5,147 bases of DNA, taken from Prevotella sp. CAG:1185 (GTDB taxonomy: Bacteria > Bacteroidota > Bacteroidia > Bacteroidales > Bacteroidaceae). The stretch lies in the NCBI GenBank assembly GCA_000436695.1, contig HF992562.1:1-5147 (forward strand), written 5' to 3'. A program made the position numbers and the translations under genes. Shown here piece by piece: positions 1 through 5,147 of the stretch (positions are counted from its first letter, which is position 1; each line of letters opens with the position of its first letter). Below the pieces are notes generated by a model. That model ran no database searches. It was not told the origin of the DNA and saw only the letters and a program-made list of their open reading frames with translations.

Positions 1-282
1 CTCAGGCTGTATGTCTACCCATTGAAAAAAATATCTATGGAGATAGACTGCGAATACACGTCAACCGAAACAGAAAGAGGCAAATATAACCGCAACACTT
101 TTGTTGACTTTCGTATGACCTATAATCCGGTCAACCATATCGAGCTTGGTCTTACGCTGAGCAATGTCTTTGATAGGCACGAGTACGTAGAAGCGTCTTT
201 TACAGGATTAAACTACCAATATTATTCCATGCCGTTGCGTGGTCGTGAGGTTCTATTTAGTGTAAAATATGAATTGCATTGA
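1..282 (+). CDS. TonB-dependent outer-membrane receptor, C-terminal fragment
   Basis: The frame is open from the first base and ends at TGA (280-282), giving 93 residues; the 5' part lies outside the window. The segment is rich in alternating polar/aromatic beta-strand patterns. It carries the usual last-barrel wording of Bacteroidota TonB-dependent receptors: LGLTLSNVFDRHEYVEAS, then Tyr-rich NYQYY, then PLRGREVLFSVKYEL at the end. Such proteins are 22-stranded outer-membrane barrels that import siderophores, glycans, vitamins or peptides using TonB-ExbBD energy. The substrate cannot be inferred from this tail, and no SusD-like partner follows, because the next gene is convergent. An in-frame TTG at 22 is an internal codon, not a start, since homology-like sequence precedes it. 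The last residue is His rather than the common aromatic, a minor deviation. The region is AT-rich compared with the right half of the window. Confidence 0.85.
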   Translation, partial: LRLYVYPLKKISMEIDCEYTSTETERGKYNRNTFVDFRMTYNPVNHIELGLTLSNVFDRHEYVEASFTGLNYQYYSMPLRGREVLFSVKYELH

Positions 283-305
283 TCGCAAGGCGACGCATGG
301 TTTTT
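277..305 (+). terminator. possible weak intrinsic terminator after the TonB receptor
   Basis: TCGC (283-286) and GCGA (290-293) form a 4-bp stem with an AAG loop. CAT (277-279) can pair with ATG (297-299) across a 3x3 internal loop. A run of five T follows at 301-305. The position, just after the receptor stop codon and ahead of a convergent gene, is right for a terminator. The stem is short and interrupted, so this is only a candidate. Confidence 0.22.
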
Positions 306-474
306 ACTAAATCCAAATAGTAATTAAATCATAAACAATTTATTATATATTACTTTATTTGGTTGCCAAATGTATTCAGTTCTATTGCCGACATTCAGTT
401 TGTTATTAAAAACAGATTGGAGGAATATTCTCGTTATTATAAAAATATAGTTTAATTGTTGGATAAATCAGAAT

Positions 475-1581
475 TTAGCAGTTAGTTTGACCATCTAATT
501 TTTCTTCTATCTCTTTGATAGATGGCATTGTGCCTTCAACCTTTTCCGGATAGAGTTTTTCAAGCTCATATTCAGATATTCCGAGGGGCTGATTACTTGA
601 TTCAAGTGCATATTGAGCCAAAGTGTTATTCTTTTGCTTACAAATAAGCAATCCTATTGTGGGATTATCGCGTCCCTCTTTGCGAAGAAGATGATTGCAG
701 GCTACAACATACCCACCTAACTGACCGGCATCTGCAAAATCAAACTCACCGATTTTCACCTCTATGACAACATAACATGACAGTTTGAGATTGTAGAAAA
801 GTAGGTCAATAAATTTTTCCTTTTCAGCTATTTGCAGACGATATTCTTTGCCTACATAAGCAAAGCCGGTGCCAAGTTCCAGCAAAAAGTTCGTGATATT
901 AGTAAGCAACGTATCTTTTAGCTTGCGCTCATTGTATTTCCCGCGCAAGCCAGTGAAAGAAAAGTCGTAGGGATCGCGTGTCAGTTCTTGCGCCAAATCG
1001 CTTTCCACATCAGGAAGTGTACTTTTAAAATTTGTCTGAGCCTTACCGCTACGCTCATACAGGTTTGTGCTCAGCATATTGAGTAATAAATCCCTGCTCC
1101 AGCCATTCTTCAATGTCTGGCGAACATAGAACAATGCTTTATCTGAATCATTCGAGCATTTGTCAATAATATAGCGATGATGTCCCCAAGGTATTGAGAA
1201 CAAATCTGAATATAATCTTTCCACAAGCTGTGGAAGATTTGCTTTTTCTGGTTCTGCCACAAGCTGTGGAAGATTTACAAATTGCTGACGATAAAGGGTA
1301 TAAAATCGTTTCGCATAGCGAATAGAAGTTTCGGAAAGTCCTTCTACACCCGGCATCTCATGACGCAAATCACGGCTTAATGTGGCATAAAACTTACTGC
1401 CATATTTATTATCCGCTTGCTTTTCTTCAATATCTTTGCCCAGCTCCCAGTAATAGCAAAGCAACTCTCTATTTACTTTTATCGCCGCCTTGATTTGGCT
1501 GCCACGATAACGCTTTACAAGTTCCTTAACCCATAAAGTGTAGTCCTTATCTAATATGCCGATTGATTTATCCATAACCAT
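475..1581 (-). CDS. DUF1016 / YhcG-type PDDEXK nuclease domain protein
   Basis: This 368-residue protein has the full DUF1016 layout. An N-terminal DUF1016_N helical domain covers about residues 15-170 (KVNRELLCYYWELGKDI, LSETSIRYAKRFYTLY, IPWGHHRYIIDKC, LFYVRQTLKNGWSRDLL). A C-terminal YhcG_C nuclease-fold domain covers about 190-345. Likely PDDEXK residues are Asp259 (FIDLLFY) and Glu274-x-Lys276 (VIEVK), followed by GQLGGYV with Gln287. All are present, so the enzyme looks catalytically intact. Family members often sit in type I restriction-modification operons beside hsdS, and others are solitary; their biochemical role is not settled. Here the start lies 3 bases after the stop of an HsdS-like remnant, and no hsdM or hsdR is present in the window. 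ATG 1579-1581 is preferred over ATG 1573-1575 because AGGA (1591-1594) is 9 bases upstream. NLPQLV occurs twice, at residues 103-108 and 115-120, from a 20-bp DNA repeat. The gene is AT-rich, which suggests acquisition by transfer. Confidence 0.92.
   Translation of the reverse strand: MVMDKSIGILDKDYTLWVKELVKRYRGSQIKAAIKVNRELLCYYWELGKDIEEKQADNKYGSKFYATLSRDLRHEMPGVEGLSETSIRYAKRFYTLYRQQFVNLPQLVAEPEKANLPQLVERLYSDLFSIPWGHHRYIIDKCSNDSDKALFYVRQTLKNGWSRDLLLNMLSTNLYERSGKAQTNFKSTLPDVESDLAQELTRDPYDFSFTGLRGKYNERKLKDTLLTNITNFLLELGTGFAYVGKEYRLQIAEKEKFIDLLFYNLKLSCYVVIEVKIGEFDFADAGQLGGYVVACNHLLRKEGRDNPTIGLLICKQKNNTLAQYALESSNQPLGISEYELEKLYPEKVEGTMPSIKEIEEKLDGQTNC
1221..1276 (-). repeat. 20-bp direct repeat inside the DUF1016 gene (36-bp period)
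   Basis: The 20-mer CCACAAGCTGTGGAAGATTT (plus strand) occurs perfectly at 1221-1240 and 1257-1276. The start-to-start distance is 36 bp, so the repeat is in frame with a 12-codon period. It encodes NLPQLV twice in the linker between the N-terminal helical segment and the IPWGHHRYII block. Each copy also contains the small palindrome CCACAAGCTGTGG with imperfect arms. Gain or loss of a unit would keep the frame. Confidence 0.85.
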
Positions 1582-1584
1582 TTT

Positions 1585-1725
1585 TTATATTCCTGTTTCA
1601 TTTATTTTCAGTTCACCCGACATTAGAATAGAATCTTCAAGACATTCACTTTCGCCATCAAAATAGTAGCCTAACAACGCTTGTGCCTGCGGCTCTAAAT
1701 TATCAGTTTCCTTTACTTTTTCATC
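1585..1725 (-). pseudogene. remnant resembling the C-terminus of type I restriction specificity subunit HsdS
   Basis: Reading the minus strand from about 1725 gives 46 codons ending in TAA (1585-1587), with no usable start codon at the upstream end. The wording is DEKVKETDNLEPQAQALL, then GYYFDGE, then LMSGELKINE near the end. HsdS proteins typically have a long helix ending DNLE-x-QAQALF-x-x-x-F, and Bacteroidota HsdS proteins often finish with LMSGEL- or LMSGEI-like residues. The stop is 3 bases before the DUF1016 ATG, the kind of coupling seen in intact hsdS-DUF1016 operons. The target-recognition domains are absent, so it cannot be a working specificity subunit. The 5' end overlaps the last 13 bases of the CPBP gene in another frame, and the true left limit of homology is uncertain. 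An alternative reading of AQALLGYYFDGE as a Sel1-like repeat is possible but fits the NLEPQAQ and LMSGEL parts less well. The assignment rests on remembered family wording, not on an alignment. Confidence 0.5.
1591..1594 (-). promoter_or_regulatory. Shine-Dalgarno-like AGGA before the DUF1016 gene
   Basis: AGGA on the minus strand lies 9 bases before ATG 1579-1581 and 15 bases before the alternative ATG 1573-1575, which favours the upstream start. It sits inside the last codons of the HsdS-like remnant (ACA GGA ATA TAA), consistent with translational coupling. Confidence 0.4.
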
Positions 1726-2519
1726 CTCATGTTGAGCTGATAAAGCGCAGGGAGCAAGATGAACATCGAGAAGATAAGCGACAGGACGATGCTCTTCTGA
1801 TTGCTGCCGAACAGACCTTCAAGACTGTTGACCGAAGCTGCCTGAGGAAACAACTTGCACAAAGAATACACCACGGTGTTGTTAACCCAATGGAGGGCAA
1901 CGCCCGGAAGTATGCTCCCGGTGCGGTAATACATCCAGCCGAGCAACAGACCTATGAGAAGGGCATGGGGCATCTGGGCGGGATTGAGATGGACAACGGC
2001 AAATATCACTGCCGATATAAGTATGGCCACCCACGGACTGCGGAAAACTCCGAGCAGCGACTTGAGGATGGCGCCGCGGAACACGGTCTCCTCGACAAAC
2101 GGAACAAACAGGCAGATGACAAAATAGCCGTACTGGTTGCCCATAAGCTTATTGAATATCTCGGCTGATGTGTCAGGAAGCTCGGGCATAAGGCTCTGCA
2201 GCCACACTGAAGGCAGAATGGTGCCGAGCGAAGCCACAGCGCTCCAGAAGAATATGTCCCACTGGCGGGTGTTCATATATGCCGGCGAGAGCACAGCCCA
2301 CTTGCGCCAGATGAATATGGCAAGGGTGATAGCGCAATATATTGCGCACGCAAGTATCTGCATTGGGGCCGTAAGCAGTTCTTGCTTCTGTCCGTTGAAC
2401 ACGGCTTGCACGTCAGCCATGGGATGGCCGGCGGCAAGAAGCCACACCGTAAACACGGCCCATGAAACGAAATACTGTATGCAGATGAATGCAAACAGAT
2501 ATAATAATGCTTTTTTCAT
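1713..2519 (-). CDS. CPBP family intramembrane glutamic endopeptidase (Rce1-like)
   Basis: This 268-residue membrane protein has the three CPBP/Rce1 signature motifs. EETVFR has Glu143, Glu144 and Arg148; F-x-x-x-H has Phe173 and His177; HWVNN has His210 and Asn214. Hydrophobic membrane segments lie at about residues 4-29, 53-71, 88-105, 131-142, 162-180, 184-199, 203-220 and 243-260. In eukaryotes the family cleaves prenylated CAAX proteins. Bacterial members act on mostly unknown membrane substrates and some protect against self-made bacteriocins, so the substrate here is not predictable. The start at 2517-2519 follows an A/T-rich stretch (2520-2545) with no Shine-Dalgarno site, which is common in Bacteroidota. 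It lies 74 bases after ribF on the same strand, so co-transcription is possible but a separate promoter is not excluded. The last 13 bases overlap the HsdS-like remnant, so the final residues (MRMKK) may have been altered by the rearrangement. The catalytic core looks complete. Confidence 0.9.
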   Translation of the reverse strand: MKKALLYLFAFICIQYFVSWAVFTVWLLAAGHPMADVQAVFNGQKQELLTAPMQILACAIYCAITLAIFIWRKWAVLSPAYMNTRQWDIFFWSAVASLGTILPSVWLQSLMPELPDTSAEIFNKLMGNQYGYFVICLFVPFVEETVFRGAILKSLLGVFRSPWVAILISAVIFAVVHLNPAQMPHALLIGLLLGWMYYRTGSILPGVALHWVNNTVVYSLCKLFPQAASVNSLEGLFGSNQKSIVLSLIFSMFILLPALYQLNMRMKK

Positions 2520-2593
2520 TTCGGGATTTTATATTATATAAATGGTGTATTAAGAGTGAAATTTGGTGCGAATGGATATTTATCGTGATAGAA

Positions 2594-3532
2594 TTATACC
2601 TGTTCGAGTGTCTTTTCGGCCTCCTCGCGGTCAAGACGGAGCTGGTCGACAAGTTTCTTTACCGAACTGAATTTATGTTCGCTGCGCAGGCGGTGATAGA
2701 ACATCACGTCTATTTCGCGGCCGTAGATATCTTCGTCAAAGTCGAATATGTTTACCTCGAGCGTTGTTTCATGGCCGTCGAACGTGGGGCGCTTGCCTAT
2801 GTTCATCATTCCTTTGAGCAGACGGTCGCAGCCTTCCACCCTCGCCTTCACGGCATATACGCCGTTCTCGGGTATAAGTTTCTGGGCGTCGGTTACCTTC
2901 ACGTTGGCCGTAGGGAAGCCCATTTTGCGCCCTTCGCGGTAGCCGCCCGTAACCTTGCCTGAAAAGAAATAGGGATAACCGAGACACATGGCAGCCATGT
3001 CGGCCTCGCCTCCCGACAGGAAAGTGCGAATAACAGAAGAACTGACGTTAACGCCGTTGAGCACAAAAGCATTGCCGCGCACCACCTCGATGCCTATCTC
3101 GCGGCCGTAGCCCACATAGTCGTCAAAGCCTTCGGTGCGGCTGTGGCCGAAGCGGTTGTCGTAGCCCATGATGAGTTTCCTTACGTTCAGGCGGTCGCGC
3201 AGCACGTCGCGCATAAAGTCGTAGGCAGGCATGGCAGCCATTTCGCGGTCGAAGTGCAGCACAACGCAGTTGTCGGCTCCCGTCTTTGATAGCAGTGCCA
3301 GCTTCTCGTCGAGCGTAGAGAGCAACTTGGGCTGAAAGTCCATGTTGAGCACCTGGCGCGGATGGCGGTCAAAGGTTATCACCGTCGACTGAAGTTCAGG
3401 GTTGGCGGCAGCGCAGTCGGTTACAGCCTTTATGAGATATCTGTGACCGCGGTGAACGCCGTCGAAGAATCCTATCGTTGCCACACAGGGCGCCATCTCG
3501 GTGTTGTCGGTATCTGTAAATATTGTTTTCAT
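2594..3532 (-). CDS. ribF: bifunctional riboflavin kinase / FAD synthetase RibF
   Basis: RibF phosphorylates riboflavin to FMN and adenylylates FMN to FAD in the cytoplasm. The 312-residue length is typical. The N-terminal FAD synthetase domain (about 15-175) has the nucleotidyltransferase signature GFFDGVHRGH with His27-x-Gly-His30, then ITFDRHPRQVL, MGYDNRFGHSRTEG (about 122-135) and the SSSVIRTFLSGGE linker. The C-terminal flavokinase domain (about 185-310) has the G-x-V-x-x-G-x-x-x-GR-x-x-GFPTAN block with Pro207-Thr208-Ala209-Asn210, NGVYAV, MMNIGKRPTF and TLEVNIFDFD with the probable catalytic Glu259. ATG 3530-3532 is preferred because AAGGAG lies just upstream; Met13 would remove residues before the conserved strand but is conceivable. 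The gene starts 21 bases after the HAD phosphatase stop, which suggests one transcript. No FMN riboswitch-like element is visible in that short gap. The sequence looks intact, with no missing key residues. Confidence 0.97.
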   Translation of the reverse strand: MKTIFTDTDNTEMAPCVATIGFFDGVHRGHRYLIKAVTDCAAANPELQSTVITFDRHPRQVLNMDFQPKLLSTLDEKLALLSKTGADNCVVLHFDREMAAMPAYDFMRDVLRDRLNVRKLIMGYDNRFGHSRTEGFDDYVGYGREIGIEVVRGNAFVLNGVNVSSSVIRTFLSGGEADMAAMCLGYPYFFSGKVTGGYREGRKMGFPTANVKVTDAQKLIPENGVYAVKARVEGCDRLLKGMMNIGKRPTFDGHETTLEVNIFDFDEDIYGREIDVMFYHRLRSEHKFSSVKKLVDQLRLDREEAEKTLEQV

Positions 3533-3534
3533 AA

Positions 3535-3540
3535 CTCCTT
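3535..3540 (-). promoter_or_regulatory. Shine-Dalgarno-like AAGGAG before ribF
   Basis: AAGGAG on the minus strand sits only 2 bases before ATG 3530-3532, closer than the usual 5-9 bases. It lies within the 21-base gap after the HAD stop codon. It supports this start over the downstream Met13, although ribosomal pairing contributes little to initiation in Bacteroidota. Confidence 0.35.
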
Positions 3541-3553
3541 TGCGGTTATTTGT

Positions 3554-4186
3554 TCACACTCTGTCGAGCCATTCGTCGCCCTTCAGGTTAAGACTCATCA
3601 TGCCCAGTTCGCTGGCAGCGGCGCAGTTTATAGGCGAGTCGTCGATAAACAGTGTCTCATATGCCATCATGTCCGACGTCATGAGCGTCTTGACGAATAT
3701 CTGGGGGTCGGGCTTGAGCATGTGCATGCGGTATGACAGGAACGTACCTTCAAAATAGTCGTCAACGTCCATGCCGTTGTGTCTGAACATTCCGTCCAGT
3801 GCCTTCTGCCAGTGTATGGGGTTGGTGTTGCTCAGCAGCACCATGCGGTAGCGTCCTTTAAGGCTTGCCAGCTTTTCGAGCCTCTGCTCTGGTATGCCCG
3901 TCAGCAGAGAGTTCCATGCGTTGCATATATCCTCGTCAGACGCCTTACAGCCAGACGACAGGCGTCTCACCTCGCGACAGAAGTCGCCGATACCGGTATT
4001 GCCCACCTCAAGGTCGTGAAACAGGTCTTCCTGACGGCACTCGTCAACGTATTTTACTATCTTGTGTGCTCCAATTCTGTCGAAAGCCTCGATGCAGCGT
4101 TGCTTGTCAAGGTCAACAAGCACGCCGCCGAAGTCGAATATTATGTTTTTTATTTCTTGCATCTCAGTCTTTTTATTCCGCGCCAT
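3554..4186 (-). CDS. HAD-superfamily phosphatase (subfamily IA, YihX-like)
   Basis: This is a 210-residue HAD hydrolase. Motif I is IIFDFGGVLVDLD with nucleophile Asp18; the usual second Asp is Gly20, as in the YihX-like FD-x-G-N/G-V group. Motif II is LLSNTN (Ser119-Asn120), motif III is KPDPQIF with Lys158, and motif IV is FIDDSPIN with Asp182-Asp183. A helical cap at about residues 28-100 lies between motifs I and II. Such enzymes dephosphorylate small phosphoesters such as sugar phosphates or FMN, and substrate cannot be read from sequence. The gene lies directly upstream of ribF (21-base gap), so a flavin phosphatase role is possible. Its start overlaps the end of the ATPase gene by 37 bases if ATG 4184-4186 is used, or by 13 bases from ATG 4160-4162 (Met9, giving MQEIKNIIFDFGG, closer to the usual family start). 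AGGTGAG (4189-4195) favours the upstream ATG weakly. Confidence 0.92.
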   Translation of the reverse strand: MARNKKTEMQEIKNIIFDFGGVLVDLDKQRCIEAFDRIGAHKIVKYVDECRQEDLFHDLEVGNTGIGDFCREVRRLSSGCKASDEDICNAWNSLLTGIPEQRLEKLASLKGRYRMVLLSNTNPIHWQKALDGMFRHNGMDVDDYFEGTFLSYRMHMLKPDPQIFVKTLMTSDMMAYETLFIDDSPINCAAASELGMMSLNLKGDEWLDRV

Positions 4187-5147
4187 ATCTCACCTACCCA
4201 CATTACTACGGATGTTGCGCCGATTATGGTTATCCACTCTGTTGCCGACAATGGTTCGGTACGGAACATTCTGCCACCGAAAGTCACGATGAGCCACTGG
4301 CCCACGAGGATGAACAGCAGCACGAGCAGCAGTCCGTTGTCGTGGCTGAAGTCGTGGAAGGCTGAATGGTTAGAGCCGAACGACTTGGCGTTGAACAGAT
4401 TCCAGAACTGCAGCATGACGAACGTCGTGAAGAATATAGACAACTCATGTATTTGCAGGTCGGCACCGCTCGACAGGCTGTGCAGGAGCAATGCCAGCAA
4501 TATGGCGAAGAACACCACTCCGCAGAACACTATGCCCTTGGCCATTCCGCGGGTTATGATAAAGTCGGAGCGCTTGCGCGGTTTCTCCTTCATCACCTCT
4601 TCCGACGGCGGCAGCGAAGCCAGAGCCAGTGCGGCAAAGGTGTCCATGATGATGTTTACCCACAGTATCTGTGTAACGGTAAGCGGCATTTCTGTTCCGA
4701 TGATTGATCCGCAGAGAACGAGCAGCAGGGCTGTAACGTTGACTACGAGCTGGAAGAACAGGAAGCGCTGTATGTTGCGGTAGAGCGAGCGGCCCCACAT
4801 AACGGCGTTGACAATACTGCGGAACGAGTCGTCTATCAGTGTCATGTCGCTGGCCTCCTTGGCAACCGACGTTCCCGAACCGAGCGACAGGCCCACATGG
4901 GCGTGGTTGAGCGCAGGGGCATCGTTAGTTCCGTCGCCTGTAACAGCCACCACGGCGTCGTGTTTCTGCAGCAGGTTCACAAGGCGCTGCTTGTCGCCCG
5001 GCCTTGCGCGGCTCATCACCTTCAGTTTCATAACACGGTTGAAAGCCTCTTCGTCGCTCAAAGCGGCAAAGTCGGGACCTGTTATCTGAGCCTCTGCAGG
5101 GGTATTGGCATCCCAGATGCCTATCTGGCGGGCTATCTCAATGGCAG
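4150..5147 (-). CDS. calcium-translocating P-type ATPase (PMCA/SERCA-like), C-terminal part
   Basis: The frame is open to the right edge; 331 residues are visible and the N-terminal actuator and DKTGT phosphorylation regions are outside. The fragment begins in the P domain (AIEIARQIGIWD) and continues through VMSRARPGDKQRLV to the hinge TGDGTNDAPAL (fragment residues 69-79) and VAKEASDMTLIDDSF. Membrane helices follow: M5 (about 128-149), then M6 with WVNIIMDTFAALALA, where Asn164 and Asp168 match the N-x-x-x-D calcium ligands of P2-type pumps, the conserved LPPSEE loop, and M7-M10 up to about residue 320. The family uses ATP to export Ca2+ across the inner membrane. The M6 wording favours PMCA-type calcium pumps over heavy-metal or potassium pumps; the exact ion is inferred. 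An in-frame TTG at 5059-5061 is internal. The stop at 4150-4152 lies inside the HAD gene, which implies translational coupling. Confidence 0.93.
   Translation of the reverse strand, partial: AIEIARQIGIWDANTPAEAQITGPDFAALSDEEAFNRVMKLKVMSRARPGDKQRLVNLLQKHDAVVAVTGDGTNDAPALNHAHVGLSLGSGTSVAKEASDMTLIDDSFRSIVNAVMWGRSLYRNIQRFLFFQLVVNVTALLLVLCGSIIGTEMPLTVTQILWVNIIMDTFAALALASLPPSEEVMKEKPRKRSDFIITRGMAKGIVFCGVVFFAILLALLLHSLSSGADLQIHELSIFFTTFVMLQFWNLFNAKSFGSNHSAFHDFSHDNGLLLVLLFILVGQWLIVTFGGRMFRTEPLSATEWITIIGATSVVMWVGEIWRGIKRLRCKK

Noticed and set aside
357..371. Hairpin ATTTGG-TTG-CCAAAT in the convergent gap
   Set aside because: Six mostly A-T pairs with no adjacent T-run on either strand; too weak to call a terminator.
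350..394. Minus-strand 14-codon frame (MSAIELNTFGNQIK) in the convergent gap
   Set aside because: Too short, in AT-rich DNA, without a ribosome-binding site; nothing supports translation.
1683..2168. Plus-strand 161-codon frame opposite the CPBP gene
   Set aside because: Low-complexity charged translation with no motif; the opposite strand has all three CPBP signatures in frame.
2520..2593. Possible promoter between ribF and the CPBP gene (TATAAT-like bases on the minus strand)
   Set aside because: The match is to the sigma-70 -10 of Proteobacteria; I see no TAnnTTTG and spaced TTTG pair as expected in Bacteroidota, and the AT-rich bases are more likely a translation-initiation context.
2489..2962. 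Plus-strand frame over the ribF-CPBP gap and the ribF 3' end
   Set aside because: Shadow of the ribF flavokinase domain; no family features.
3779..4783. Long plus-strand open frame (334 codons) across the HAD and ATPase genes
   Set aside because: It is antisense to two genes with clear family motifs, has no recognisable domain, and long antisense frames are common opposite GC-rich coding DNA.
1..5147. tRNA, rRNA, CRISPR array, insertion sequence or riboswitch
   Set aside because: No cloverleaf, spaced repeat array, transposase wording, terminal inverted repeats or recognisable aptamer was found on either strand; the only notable repeat is the 20-bp pair inside the nuclease gene.

Overview
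The window looks like Bacteroidota DNA, most likely Bacteroidales (Prevotella/Bacteroides-like). The reasons are the C-terminus of a TonB-dependent outer-membrane receptor, few Shine-Dalgarno-like sites, and protein wording typical of that phylum in RibF, the HAD phosphatase, the PMCA-type P-type ATPase and the DUF1016 nuclease. Genus cannot be fixed from the sequence alone.

Layout, left to right. Bases 1-282 (+) are the last 93 codons of a TonB-dependent receptor. A short AT-rich convergent gap follows (283-474). Everything after that is on the minus strand. Read in transcription order from the right edge: the C-terminal third of a calcium-type P-type ATPase (4150-5147), a HAD-family phosphatase whose start overlaps it (3554-4186), ribF for riboflavin kinase/FAD synthetase (2594-3532), a CPBP intramembrane protease (1713-2519), a short decayed reading frame resembling the tail of a type I restriction specificity subunit HsdS (about 1585-1725), and an intact DUF1016/YhcG-type PDDEXK nuclease (475-1581).

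The window has two compositional halves. From about 1740 rightward the DNA is GC-rich (36 of 60 bases at 3061-3120; 35 of 60 at 1921-1980) and carries housekeeping genes with tight, operon-like spacing. To the left it is AT-rich (21 of 60 at 1381-1440; 22 of 60 at 1621-1680) and carries accessory genes. The switch falls at the 3' end of the CPBP gene, exactly where the HsdS-like fragment begins. My reading is that a type I restriction-modification locus, or part of one, once lay here, and that only the HsdS tail and its downstream nuclease gene remain.

The right-hand genes serve ion transport, phosphate-ester hydrolysis, flavin cofactor synthesis and membrane proteolysis. The HAD-ribF pair may be functionally linked through flavin metabolism. 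I found no completely new system. The most interesting points are the orphan nuclease with its restriction-locus scar, a 20-bp direct repeat inside that nuclease, and the HAD-ribF pairing.
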